Source: an uncultured Flavobacteriaceae bacterium
GTDB taxonomy: Bacteria > Bacteroidota > Bacteroidia > Flavobacteriales > Flavobacteriaceae
DNA length: 7,386 nucleotides
Direction: 5' to 3'
Assembly: GCA_913052425.1 (NCBI GenBank)
Contig: CAJXEG010000066.1
Span: 1-7,386, forward strand
The notes under the pieces are model-generated. The model searched no databases. It was not told the DNA's origin and was given only the letters and a program-made list of their open reading frames with translations. Shown here piece after piece: positions 1 through 7,197 of this stretch. Both the position numbers and the translations under genes were made by a program. Each line of letters opens with the position of its first letter. Position 1 is the first letter of the stretch.

Positions 1-1951
1 TGGAGGCGATCCAAGACCCTCCAAAGGAGTAAAAATTCCCCCAGCGGGTGTCTTTAGAAAATTTGGTGGATCCATCCCTTCTAAAAGATACTTCTGCAAA
101 ATAGGTGTTGTCGTAGTTGTAACTCACACGGGTAATGGCACTTAAGATTCGCTCTTCGTTGATGGCTCCACCAACGGTTTCAGGAACGGTGCTTCCATTC
201 AATACTTTTACATTGGGCAAAAAACCTGTCCCTTGGGATTCCATTAGGTTTTGTTCCGAACGGTAGGATTCAAAGATGGCATCGGCATTGAAGGTGTGTA
301 ATTCAAAACTGTTGTTGTAGCTGAGTGTCTGAATGGCATTCAATGTGGTGAAGAAGTCCCGATCTTGAGAAACCCTTCCTTGTACGGTCGAGGCAGAACC
401 AAACCTGTTGTGGGTGTATCTGAAGTTATCCAGGGTGGCCCTTTCGTAAAAAATATTCGATTTAAAGTTTAACTCCGGTAGGAGCTTGATTTTGATATAA
501 CCATTCATTGAGGCGTAGGTTCTGGTTTTTAGTATTTCGTTGTTGATGATGGCACCCAGACCATTTTCGTTGGGTAGGCGTGGTCTGACCCCATTGACCG
601 CTTGGCTGTTGTTGCTTCCGTAGTCCAATACGGGCAAGCCCCCTGCATCATTGAATAGTGTTCCATCGCTCTGTCTTCTGTAGAGTGGATAATAACTTGG
701 GATGGTGTAAATCCACTGAATGGAATTGGAATAACTTGAACCGGATTGGTTGGGGGAATTTTGTTTTGACGTAGAGTAAGAGATGTTGAGTCCGGATTTG
801 ATGTAATCATTGACCTCAGTATCGAGGTTGACCCGGGTGGCAAAACGTTCGAAATAAGTGGTCTTGACTTGTCCTTGCTCTTTGATGTAGTTGGTTCCCA
901 TATAGAAGGTGGTTTTTTCACTTCCTCCTAAAATGGACAAACCGTGTTGTCTTTTATAGGCGTTGTTGTTGAGAATCACCCCTTTCCAATCGGTGTTCCA
1001 GGCAGGAGTTCCAGTGAGGTTTCCTTGGCTGTCAACGGGTTGTTCTACACCATAGGGGTTATAGGACAAGGCAGAAACCAGGTTGGAGGAGGCAGCAGCT
1101 CCGGCGGCATCAGCCGACAACTCATTGGTATAAATCTCCTTGTTGCGGTAGGCTTCCCAAAAAAATCGGGTGTAATCTTCAATCCCCAATAGATCGTGCA
1201 TGGGGACGGCCATCTTAGAATTTCCATAGACCGTACTTAGGGAGATTTTTGTGGGGGTTTCTCTTGATCCCGATTTTGTGGTTACAATGATGACCCCGTT
1301 GGCTCCACGAGAACCGTATAGTGAAGTGGATGAAGCGTCTTTGAGGACAGAAATGGATGCTACCTGCTCTTGGGCAATACTATTGAGGTTGCCGTTGAAG
1401 GGAGCACCGTCAACAATGATCAGCGGAGCGGCGGAGGCATTGATCGAGCCTACCCCTCTGATCCTGATGGTGGGATTGGTTCCCGGAACTCCTCCGGTAT
1501 TGACCACATTGATCCCCGGTACACTTCCTTGAATGGCTTGGGTGATGGTGGTGGCTGGTTGGGACTGTATGTCACTCTCGGAAATGACCGCTACCGATCC
1601 TACAATGGATTGTTTGGATTGGGTTCCATAGGCCACGATCACCACTTCCTCCAATTCATTGGCAGGAACAAGCGATATGTTGATTGGATTTTCGGCATCA
1701 GCCAACATTGATTGTGCTTGATAGCCAACATAGCTGTATTCTAAGGTGGCTCCTTCCAAAACTTCAATGGTATAGTTTCCATCAAAATCGGTTGATACAC
1801 CATTGACGGTTCCCAATTCTATAACGGTGGCACCCGGCAATGGCATCCCATATTCGTCATAGATGACTCCACTGACCGTAATGTTTTGTTGGGACAAAAG
1901 TGTAAAAGGAGCAAACGAAGCCAGAATCAGGCAAATCAATAAATGTTTCAT
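1..1951 (-). CDS. SusC/RagA-family TonB-linked outer-membrane receptor, C-terminus outside window
   Basis: The minus-strand frame is open from the ATG at 1951-1949 to the left edge, giving 650 codons. The first 20 or so residues form a signal peptide (MKHLLICLILASFAPFTLLS). Residues 24-96 form a carboxypeptidase-regulatory-like beta domain (VSGVIYDEYGMPLPGATV at 26-43, then DFDGNYTI). A TonB-box-like stretch EEVVIVAYGT follows at 101-110. Residues 113-228 are the plug domain, with the SusC hallmarks IRIRGVGSIN (162-171), LIIVDG (177-182) and SVLKDASSTSLYGSRGANG (201-219). The rest is the start of the beta barrel and ends in a typical RRDGSTKF...RWGNFYSFGGSW region. The family is usually about 1000 residues, so roughly a third is missing. 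Such receptors import glycans, peptides or other large nutrients across the outer membrane with a SusD lipoprotein, using TonB energy. The substrate cannot be inferred. A susD gene is expected just past the left edge. Confidence 0.95.
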   Translation of the reverse strand, partial: MKHLLICLILASFAPFTLLSQQNITVSGVIYDEYGMPLPGATVIELGTVNGVSTDFDGNYTIEVLEGATLEYSYVGYQAQSMLADAENPINISLVPANELEEVVIVAYGTQSKQSIVGSVAVISESDIQSQPATTITQAIQGSVPGINVVNTGGVPGTNPTIRIRGVGSINASAAPLIIVDGAPFNGNLNSIAQEQVASISVLKDASSTSLYGSRGANGVIIVTTKSGSRETPTKISLSTVYGNSKMAVPMHDLLGIEDYTRFFWEAYRNKEIYTNELSADAAGAAASSNLVSALSYNPYGVEQPVDSQGNLTGTPAWNTDWKGVILNNNAYKRQHGLSILGGSEKTTFYMGTNYIKEQGQVKTTYFERFATRVNLDTEVNDYIKSGLNISYSTSKQNSPNQSGSSYSNSIQWIYTIPSYYPLYRRQSDGTLFNDAGGLPVLDYGSNNSQAVNGVRPRLPNENGLGAIINNEILKTRTYASMNGYIKIKLLPELNFKSNIFYERATLDNFRYTHNRFGSASTVQGRVSQDRDFFTTLNAIQTLSYNNSFELHTFNADAIFESYRSEQNLMESQGTGFLPNVKVLNGSTVPETVGGAINEERILSAITRVSYNYDNTYFAEVSFRRDGSTKFSKDTRWGNFYSFGGSWIAS

Positions 1952-1972
1952 AAATATAGTTAACAGTTTTCG

Positions 1973-1988
1973 AAATTCAATTGAATTT
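1973..1988. repeat. 16-bp perfect palindrome in the receptor's 5' leader
   Basis: AAATTCAATTGAATTT equals its own reverse complement. It ends 21 nt before the receptor's ATG and lies downstream of the predicted promoter, so it would be in the 5' UTR. A symmetric site here could be an operator for a dimeric regulator. Because it has no loop, an RNA hairpin would be weak. It is very AT-rich, so chance in an AT-rich leader is possible. Its function is inference only. Confidence 0.4.
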
Positions 1989-2019
1989 AAAATTGATTCA
2001 GAGAATTAAGAAAAGTGCG

Positions 2020-2052
2020 TAAAGGTATGAATATCCATTCGATATATACAAA
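2020..2052 (-). promoter_or_regulatory. predicted Bacteroidota-type promoter of the SusC-like receptor
   Basis: On the minus strand TTTG (2052-2049) is followed by 21 nt and then TACCTTTA (2027-2020). This matches the Bacteroidota consensus TTTG-N19/21-TAnnTTTG except for the last base. Transcription would start near 2013, leaving a leader of about 60 nt before the ATG at 1951. The terminator at 2088-2119 lies just upstream, which insulates this promoter and supports the receptor having its own transcript. Confidence 0.5.
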
Positions 2053-2087
2053 TTCATTGTTAATCCCAACCAGAGTAAATAGATGGT

Positions 2088-2119
2088 ATTAAAAAACCAC
2101 CCATAGGTGGTTTTTTAAT
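2088..2119 (-). terminator. intrinsic terminator, 14-bp perfect stem
   Basis: The arms 2088-2101 and 2106-2119 are exact reverse complements around a 4-nt loop. The stem core is GGTGG/CCACC, flanked by runs of six A and six T. Read on the minus strand it lies 20 nt after the stop codon at 2140 and ends in a T run, as expected for a factor-independent terminator. It would end transcription coming from the 2140-2499 reading frame, ahead of the receptor's promoter. The A/T symmetry means it could work in both directions, but no plus-strand gene ends here. Confidence 0.85.
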
Positions 2120-2139
2120 TAGATAGTGAAACAGTTTTT

Positions 2140-2499
2140 TTAATTTACATCCCACCAAACTTTATCAGTTATTTTGTTTGGTGAGGATGTGACTTTATTA
2201 AGTTGTTCTGAAGTGTTACTGATCTCAGAATTGGGGTAAGGCAACTTAGCGGGAATTTGATCTACTAGTGCATCTTTATGAACTTTCAATTCGGGTTGAT
2301 CTAATCTTCTCCATTCTGCCCAGGCTTCTAATCCATTCATGTATAAACTAACCCATTTTTGATAACCGATTGATTTTTTCCAATTCGAAGCGTTATAGGG
2401 TTGACTTTCGACATAGGCCTCAACTTTAGCAGTTGAGTTTGGGAGGCAAAAAAGGGATATGTAAAAGAATAAATGATGACAACATTTTGTCGGGGTCAA
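2140..2499 (-). pseudogene. remnant of a SusD/RagB-family lipoprotein gene (C-terminal tail only)
   Basis: The frame encodes 119 residues from a possible TTG start at 2499, and there is no in-frame ATG. A stop codon (2508-2506) lies three codons upstream. From about residue 23 it resembles the C-terminal end of SusD-like nutrient-binding lipoproteins: PYNASNWKKSIGYQKW (34-49), then LYMNGLEAWAEWRR (52-65), LPYPNSEIS (86-94) and the final KVWWDVN. Family members are about 450-550 residues, so four fifths are missing, including the signal peptide and lipobox cysteine. Residues 1-22 do not look like the family. No promoter is visible on this strand, while a good terminator follows. I infer a leftover of a deleted susC-susD pair: susD normally follows susC, but here the tail precedes a receptor gene. 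A small expressed protein cannot be excluded. Confidence 0.75.
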
Positions 2500-2537
2500 T
2501 TTTTTTTAAAAAAACTACAAAATTTGGGGTCTAAGGG

Positions 2538-2568
2538 TTTGAATAGAAGAAATTATTTTCTACATTTG
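2538..2568 (+). promoter_or_regulatory. main promoter of the str-S10 ribosomal operon
   Basis: TTTG at 2538-2541, exactly 19 nt, then TACATTTG at 2561-2568. This is a full match to the Bacteroidota sigma-ABfr-type consensus TTTG-N19-TAnnTTTG. Transcription would start near 2573-2576, about 30 nt before the rpsL start codon. An A/T-tract block (T8A7 at 2500-2514) lies further upstream and could bend DNA or favour polymerase binding. No other match as good lies upstream of rpsL. Confidence 0.8.
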
Positions 2569-2572
2569 CACG

Positions 2573-2593
2573 CCCATAAAAATGGGGTTTTTT
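2573..2593 (+). promoter_or_regulatory. small hairpin plus T run in the rpsL leader
   Basis: CCCAT (2573-2577) and ATGGG (2582-2586) can pair around an AAAA loop. A G and six T (2588-2593) follow. If transcription starts near 2574 this hairpin would sit at or near the very 5' end of the mRNA, where it might stabilise the transcript. The shape also resembles a weak attenuator, but the five-pair stem is short and too near the start to act as a usual terminator. Function is not shown. Confidence 0.25.
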
Positions 2594-2602
2594 ATAAAAT
2601 AT

Positions 2603-2977
2603 ATGCCAACGATAGCACAATTAGTACGAAAAGGAAGAGTCACCATTACCAAGAAGAGTAAATCGGCGGCTTTGGATTCGTGTCCACAAAGACGTGGTGT
2701 TTGTACCCGAGTGTACACCACTACACCCAAAAAACCGAATTCAGCGATGCGTAAAGTCGCAAGGGTTCGTTTGACCAATGGCAAAGAGGTCAATGCATAC
2801 ATACCCGGAGAAGGACACAACCTCCAAGAGCACTCGATAGTATTGGTTCGTGGCGGAAGAGTTAAGGATTTACCGGGAGTCCGTTATCACATTGTAAGAG
2901 GGGCACTCGACACCGCCGGTGTTGAAGGTCGCCTACAACGCCGTTCTAAATATGGCGCCAAAAGACCTAAGAAATAG
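2603..2977 (+). CDS. rpsL: 30S ribosomal protein S12 (uS12)
   Basis: S12 lies at the decoding centre of the small subunit and helps control accuracy of tRNA selection. The 124 residues match the family's usual length and cover it end to end: [12 protein letters not shown] at the start, [20 protein letters not shown] at 42-61, [20 protein letters not shown] at 84-103, and the basic tail [13 protein letters not shown]43 and K88, where substitutions give streptomycin resistance in other bacteria, are both the sensitive-type lysine. D89, methylthiolated in E. coli, is present. The ATG at 2603 was chosen over an in-frame ATG at 2582 because S12 proteins begin MPTI and the earlier codon falls at the predicted mRNA 5' end. 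No Shine-Dalgarno sequence is present; the upstream bases are A/T only. First gene of the operon. Confidence 0.97.
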   Translation: MPTIAQLVRKGRVTITKKSKSAALDSCPQRRGVCTRVYTTTPKKPNSAMRKVARVRLTNGKEVNAYIPGEGHNLQEHSIVLVRGGRVKDLPGVRYHIVRGALDTAGVEGRLQRRSKYGAKRPKK

Positions 2978-3000
2978 CCTTAATTCCTTAATGACTAATT

Positions 3001-3477
3001 ATGAGAAAAAGACAAGCTAAAAAACGCCCCCTGCTGCCCGATCCAAAGTTCAACGACCAACTGGTCACTCGTTTTGTAAACATGTTGATGTGGGATGGTA
3101 AAAAATCTACCGCCTTCAATATCTTTTATGATGCCATGGTAATTGTAGAAGAGCGCAACCAAGATGAAGAAAAAACACCTTTGGAATTGTGGAAAGACGC
3201 CCTGTCCAATGTTATGCCTCATGTGGAGGTAAGGAGCAGAAGGGTAGGAGGTGCTACATTTCAAATACCCATGCAAATTCGACCCGATCGAAAAGTTTCC
3301 CTGGCCATGAAGTGGTTGATCACTGCTGCCCGTAAGCGAAACGAAAAATCGATGGCCCTCCGTCTTGCCCAGGAGGTTTTGGCCGCAGCCAAAGAGGAAG
3401 GCGCTGCCGTGAAAAAAAGAGTCGATACCCACAAAATGGCCGAGGCCAACAAAGCTTTCTCACACTTTAGATTTTAA
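3001..3477 (+). CDS. rpsG: 30S ribosomal protein S7 (uS7)
   Basis: S7 starts assembly of the 30S head by binding the 3' major domain of 16S rRNA, and it contacts E-site tRNA. The 158-residue product is full length for the family. The basic N-terminal arm ([19 protein letters not shown]) is followed by helices and the conserved [16 protein letters not shown] (75-90) leading into the beta hairpin. The C-terminus [21 protein letters not shown] begins at 138. It lies 23 nt after rpsL and 6 nt before fusA, in the universal str order. In E. coli S7 represses translation of its own operon by binding the rpsL-rpsG spacer. Here that spacer is only 23 nt with no obvious structure, so the same mechanism is unlikely. 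No Shine-Dalgarno sequence precedes the ATG. Confidence 0.97.
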   Translation: MRKRQAKKRPLLPDPKFNDQLVTRFVNMLMWDGKKSTAFNIFYDAMVIVEERNQDEEKTPLELWKDALSNVMPHVEVRSRRVGGATFQIPMQIRPDRKVSLAMKWLITAARKRNEKSMALRLAQEVLAAAKEEGAAVKKRVDTHKMAEANKAFSHFRF

Positions 3478-3483
3478 TCAAAA

Positions 3484-5610
3484 ATGGCAAGAGATTTAAA
3501 ATACACTCGTAACATCGGTATTGCTGCACACATTGATGCAGGAAAGACAACCACCACCGAAAGGATTTTGTTTTATACCGGTGTGAGTCACAAAATAGGT
3601 GAAGTGCACGATGGTGCTGCCACCATGGACTGGATGGAGCAGGAACAAGAAAGAGGGATCACCATTACCTCTGCTGCGACCACCTGTACATGGCAATTTC
3701 CAACAGAACAAGGCCAACCCACTGCAGACGCCAAGGGTTATCACTTCAATATAATCGATACCCCCGGCCACGTAGATTTTACGGTGGAGGTTAACCGATC
3801 ACTCCGAGTACTGGATGGATTGGTTTTTTTATTTTCGGCCGTTGATGGTGTTGAGCCACAGTCTGAAACCAACTGGCGTTTGGCGGACAACTACAAAGTG
3901 CCCCGTATTGGATTTGTCAATAAGATGGACAGACAAGGGTCTAATTTCCTCAATGTTTGCCAGCAAGTCAAAGACATGCTCAAGTCCAATGCTGTTCCTA
4001 TTGTATTGAACATTGGAGACGAGGAAGATTTTAAAGGGATCGTTGATTTGGTGAAAAACCGAGCCATCGTATGGCACGAAGACAACTTTGGGTCAACTTT
4101 TGATGTTATCGATATACCCGAAGACCTAAAAGAAGAGGCTGAGTCACTCAGAGGTCAACTCATAGAAGCAGTTGCTGAATACGATGAAAACCTCTTGGAA
4201 AAATATTTTGAAGATCCGGATTCCATTACAGAAGACGAAGTACACAATGCATTGAGGGCTGCGACTCAGGAAATGAGTATCATTCCTATGATCTGTGGAT
4301 CTTCTTTTAAAAACAAAGGTGTACAGTTTTTGCTGGATGCTGTTTGTCGTTATTTGCCTTCACCCGAAGACAAGGATGCCATCGTAGGTACCGATCCTGA
4401 TACGGGCAATGAGATTGCCAGAAAACCTGAGGTCAGCGAACCTTTTTCTGCCCTGGCTTTTAAAATTGCTACCGACCCTTATGTAGGTCGTTTGGCTTTC
4501 TTTAGAGCCTATTCGGGGAGATTGGATGCTGGATCATACGTATTGAACAACCGTACGGCTAAGAAAGAACGTATTTCACGAATCTATCAAATGCACTCCA
4601 ACAAACAAAACGCCATTGATTTTATCGAAGCAGGTGACATTGGTGCTGCAGTTGGATTTAAAGATATTAAAACCGGAGATACTTTGTCTGCGGAGAAATC
4701 TCCCATCATTTTGGAAAGCATGGACTTCCCTGATCCTGTGATCGGGATTGCTGTTGAACCCAAAACCAAAGCCGATGTGGACAAACTCGGAATGTCTTTG
4801 GCCAAACTCGCCGAAGAAGATCCTACCTTCCAGGTAAAAACCGACGAAGCTTCCGGACAAACGGTGATCTCCGGAATGGGAGAATTGCACTTGGACATTA
4901 TCATCGATCGATTGAGACGTGAGTTCAAGGTGGAAGTCAACCAAGGACAGCCTCAGGTGGAGTACAAAGAAGCGCTAACGGCTGTGGCCGATCATCGTGA
5001 AGTGTACAAAAAACAAACCGGTGGTCGTGGTAAATTTGCGGATATCGTATTTACACTTGAGCCTGCTGAAGAAGGAAAAGTAGGTTTGGAGTTCGTCAAT
5101 GAAATCAAAGGAGGTAATATTCCTAAAGAATACATTCCCTCTGTAGAAAAAGGATTTAGAGATTCCATGAAAAACGGACCTTTGGCTGGATTTGAAGTGG
5201 ATGCGATGAAAGTAACCCTAAAAGACGGATCTTTCCACCCTGTCGATTCCGATTCACTTTCTTTTGAACTGGCTGCTAAACTTGGATTCAAAGAATCAGC
5301 AAGAGCTGCCCGAGCGGTGATCATGGAACCCATCATGAAACTTGAGGTATTGACTCCTGAAGAAAACATGGGGGATATAGTTGGGGATTTGAACCGACGC
5401 AGAGGACAGGTGAACTCAATGGATGACAGAGCCGGTTCCAAAGTGGTTAAAGCAGAAGTTCCATTGTCGGAAATGTTTGGATATGTTACTTCCTTAAGAA
5501 CGCTTTCTTCGGGTCGTGCGACCTCTACCATGGAATTTGACCACTACGCCGAAACACCGTCTAATATATCTGAAGGGGTGATTGCTGAAATTAAAGGGAA
5601 TAACGCATAA
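3484..5610 (+). CDS. fusA: translation elongation factor G (EF-G)
   Basis: This cytosolic GTPase moves tRNAs and mRNA through the ribosome after peptide transfer and, with ribosome recycling factor, splits ribosomes. The 708 residues match the canonical length. All GTP-binding motifs are visible: P-loop AHIDAGKT (15-22), switch I RGITITSA (57-64), DTPGH (92-96), NKMD (146-149) and CGSSFKNKG (271-279). Domain II follows from about 310, and domain IV carries GGRGKFAD (513-520). Domain V ends with the [17 protein letters not shown] block (663-679). The segment between switch I and DTPGH is about six residues longer than in E. coli, as I recall for Bacteroidota EF-G. It starts 6 nt after rpsG and lacks a Shine-Dalgarno sequence. 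Placement in the str operon and intact motifs argue for the housekeeping EF-G rather than a paralogue. Confidence 0.97.
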   Translation: MARDLKYTRNIGIAAHIDAGKTTTTERILFYTGVSHKIGEVHDGAATMDWMEQEQERGITITSAATTCTWQFPTEQGQPTADAKGYHFNIIDTPGHVDFTVEVNRSLRVLDGLVFLFSAVDGVEPQSETNWRLADNYKVPRIGFVNKMDRQGSNFLNVCQQVKDMLKSNAVPIVLNIGDEEDFKGIVDLVKNRAIVWHEDNFGSTFDVIDIPEDLKEEAESLRGQLIEAVAEYDENLLEKYFEDPDSITEDEVHNALRAATQEMSIIPMICGSSFKNKGVQFLLDAVCRYLPSPEDKDAIVGTDPDTGNEIARKPEVSEPFSALAFKIATDPYVGRLAFFRAYSGRLDAGSYVLNNRTAKKERISRIYQMHSNKQNAIDFIEAGDIGAAVGFKDIKTGDTLSAEKSPIILESMDFPDPVIGIAVEPKTKADVDKLGMSLAKLAEEDPTFQVKTDEASGQTVISGMGELHLDIIIDRLRREFKVEVNQGQPQVEYKEALTAVADHREVYKKQTGGRGKFADIVFTLEPAEEGKVGLEFVNEIKGGNIPKEYIPSVEKGFRDSMKNGPLAGFEVDAMKVTLKDGSFHPVDSDSLSFELAAKLGFKESARAARAVIMEPIMKLEVLTPEENMGDIVGDLNRRRGQVNSMDDRAGSKVVKAEVPLSEMFGYVTSLRTLSSGRATSTMEFDHYAETPSNISEGVIAEIKGNNA

Positions 5611-5620
5611 AGCTTAAATA

Positions 5621-5926
5621 ATGAGCCAAAAAATCAGAATAAAATTAAAATCTTACGATCACAACTTGGTGGACAAGTCTGCCGATAAAATTGTAAAGAC
5701 GGTAAAAACAACCGGTGCAGTGGTAACAGGTCCCATTCCTTTACCTACGCACAAGAAAATTTTTACAGTATTGCGTTCTCCACACGTAAATAAAAAATCT
5801 AGAGAACAATTCAAGTTACATTCATATAAACGATTGCTGGACATCTATAGTTCCTCATCCAAGACCATCGATGCTTTGATGAAGTTGGAATTGCCCAGTG
5901 GCGTTGAAGTAGAGATCAAAGTATAA
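5621..5926 (+). CDS. rpsJ: 30S ribosomal protein S10 (uS10, NusE)
   Basis: S10 belongs to the 30S head and, as NusE with NusB, takes part in transcription antitermination of rRNA operons and links NusG to the ribosome. The 101 residues are the usual length. Visible landmarks are the start [36 protein letters not shown] (37-56) in the extended ribosome-binding loop, and [16 protein letters not shown] after it. It starts only 10 nt after the fusA stop. This places the S10 operon directly behind the str operon with no tuf gene between them and no space for a long regulatory leader. Confidence 0.97.
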   Translation: MSQKIRIKLKSYDHNLVDKSADKIVKTVKTTGAVVTGPIPLPTHKKIFTVLRSPHVNKKSREQFKLHSYKRLLDIYSSSSKTIDALMKLELPSGVEVEIKV

Positions 5927-5943
5927 TTATAAAACAAAAATAA

Positions 5944-6561
5944 ATGTCTGGGTTAATAGGAAGAAAAATCGGTATGACCAGTCTCTTTGACGAAAAAGGG
6001 AAAAACATCCCTTGTACGGTATTGGAGATGGGGCCATGCGTGGTTACCCAAGTCAGAACCAAAGCGGTTGACGGGTATGATGCACTTCAACTGGGTTTCG
6101 ATGACAAGGCAGAAAAAAGGGCCACCAATGCCTCCAAAGGGCATTTCAAAAAAGCAAATACGGCACCTAAGAAAAAGCTCGTCGAATTCCGGAATTTTGA
6201 AGAAGAACACAAACTGGGAGATACCATCACGGTAGATCATTTTAATGAAGGAGAATTTGTCGATGTTTCGGGCACTTCCAAGGGAAAAGGATTCCAGGGG
6301 GTGGTCAAACGTCATGGATTTGCCGGGGTTGGACAGGCCACACACGGTCAACACAACCGACTCAGAGCGCCGGGTTCCATTGGAGCAGCTTCTTATCCTG
6401 CACGTGTATTTAAGGGCATGCGTATGGCCGGTCAGACCGGTAACGTAAAAGTAAAGGTGCAAAACCTTGCTGTGGTTAAAGTGGTCACCGAAAAAAATCT
6501 TTTGGTGGTGAAAGGCTGTATTCCCGGTCACAAAAATTCATATGTAATCGTTCAGAAATAA
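5944..6561 (+). CDS. rplC: 50S ribosomal protein L3 (uL3)
   Basis: L3 binds 23S rRNA early in assembly, and its extended loop reaches towards the peptidyl-transferase centre. The 205 residues match the family. Landmarks are the N-terminal [18 protein letters not shown], the [17 protein letters not shown] block (110-126), [20 protein letters not shown] (141-160), and MAGQTGN (161-167) in the loop. In E. coli a glutamine in the equivalent GSIGQNQTPG stretch (Gln150) is methylated by PrmB. Here the aligned residues are alanine, alanine and serine, so that modification site is absent. It lies 17 nt after rpsJ. Its stop codon overlaps the rplD start by one base (TAATG), which suggests coupled translation. 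Confidence 0.97.
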   Translation: MSGLIGRKIGMTSLFDEKGKNIPCTVLEMGPCVVTQVRTKAVDGYDALQLGFDDKAEKRATNASKGHFKKANTAPKKKLVEFRNFEEEHKLGDTITVDHFNEGEFVDVSGTSKGKGFQGVVKRHGFAGVGQATHGQHNRLRAPGSIGAASYPARVFKGMRMAGQTGNVKVKVQNLAVVKVVTEKNLLVVKGCIPGHKNSYVIVQK

Positions 6562-7193
6562 TGGAATTATCAGTACTTAACATTAAAGGAAAAGAGACCG
6601 GCAGAAAGGTCAAGTTGAACCCATCGGTTTTTGGGATTGATCCAAACGATCACGCCATTTATCTGGATGTAAAACAACATTTGGCCAACAAACGTCAGGG
6701 AACCCACAAGTCTAAGGAAAGAGCCGAGATTGTGGGAAGTACCCGCAAGATCAAAAAACAAAAGGGAACAGGTACCGCCCGAGCTGGTAGTATCAAGAGT
6801 CCAATCTTTCGTGGTGGAGGCCGAATCTTTGGCCCAACCCCCAGGGACTACAACCAGAAAGTCAACAAAAAAGTCAAAAGACTGGCCCGAAAATCTGCTC
6901 TCAGTATCAAGGCAAAAGAAAAGTCCATTTTGATCGTTGAAGATTTTCAAATGGACGCTCCCAAAACTTCAGCCTATAACGAGGTGCTGAAAGCCTTGGG
7001 CCTGGGGGACAAAAAGTCTTTGGTGGTCTTGGGTGAACCAAATAATAACGTATATTTGTCGTCTCGAAATTTGGGGGACTCTAAAGTTGTAATTAACTCA
7101 GAATTAAGTACTTACCAGATAACAAACGCCAGCAGTCTGGTCTTGTTTGAAAGTGCTATAGCCGAAATTGAGACCATTTTAAACAAAGCCTAA
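6561..7193 (+). CDS. rplD: 50S ribosomal protein L4 (uL4)
   Basis: L4 is an early-assembly protein whose long loop helps line the peptide exit tunnel. The 210 residues are full length. The loop is recognisable at about 45-100: [19 protein letters not shown], then [20 protein letters not shown] (65-84) and [13 protein letters not shown] (85-97). A Rossmann-like C-terminal part follows (ILIVEDF at 123-129, SLVVLGE at 153-159). In E. coli L4 also represses the S10 operon by binding its leader. No such leader exists here upstream of rpsJ, so any feedback must act elsewhere. The ATG overlaps the rplC stop by one base, and rplW begins 4 nt after the rplD stop. A promoter-like sequence lies within the gene at 7028-7058. 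Confidence 0.97.
   Translation: MELSVLNIKGKETGRKVKLNPSVFGIDPNDHAIYLDVKQHLANKRQGTHKSKERAEIVGSTRKIKKQKGTGTARAGSIKSPIFRGGGRIFGPTPRDYNQKVNKKVKRLARKSALSIKAKEKSILIVEDFQMDAPKTSAYNEVLKALGLGDKKSLVVLGEPNNNVYLSSRNLGDSKVVINSELSTYQITNASSLVLFESAIAEIETILNKA
7028..7058 (+). promoter_or_regulatory. possible internal promoter within rplD, ahead of rplW
   Basis: CTTG (7028-7031) is followed by 19 nt and then TATATTTG (7051-7058). This fits TTTG-N19-TAnnTTTG except for the first base. A start near 7065 would give a leader of about 130 nt before rplW. Similar matches occur by chance inside coding DNA (one lies in fusA near 5056-5088), so this is only a candidate. Confidence 0.2.
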
Positions 7194-7197
7194 CGCA

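Noticed and set aside
944..1711. Plus-strand open frames (944-1192, 1251-1532, 1370-1711) across the receptor gene
   Set aside because: All overlap the continuous minus-strand SusC-like frame, which has signal peptide, carboxypeptidase-like and plug domains. They are glycine/proline-rich shadows.
2500..2514. T8A7 tract as an intrinsic terminator
   Set aside because: It has no G/C stem and no loop. It is better seen as an A/T tract upstream of the operon promoter.
2582..2602. Upstream in-frame ATG that would lengthen S12 by seven residues (MGFFIKY)
   Set aside because: S12 proteins begin MPTI, the extra residues are unlike the family, and the codon lies within a few bases of the predicted transcription start and inside a hairpin.
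2473..2661. 62-codon plus-strand frame across the promoter region
   Set aside because: It covers the ribosomal operon promoter and the start of rpsL out of frame, and has no family resemblance.
5056..5088. CTTG-N21-TAGGTTTG inside fusA as a promoter, and TAAATTTG at 5031
   Set aside because: The first lies mid-gene, more than 500 nt before the next gene. The second has no TTTG or TTG at the proper distance. Both look like chance matches in coding sequence.
4992..5531. 179-codon open frame antisense to fusA
   Set aside because: It lies wholly inside fusA on the opposite strand, its composition is low-complexity and serine-rich as expected of a shadow frame, and there is no promoter or family resemblance.
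5953..6531. 192-codon open frame antisense to rplC
   Set aside because: It mirrors a certain ribosomal-protein gene and resembles no known family. The open frame follows from the codon use of rplC.
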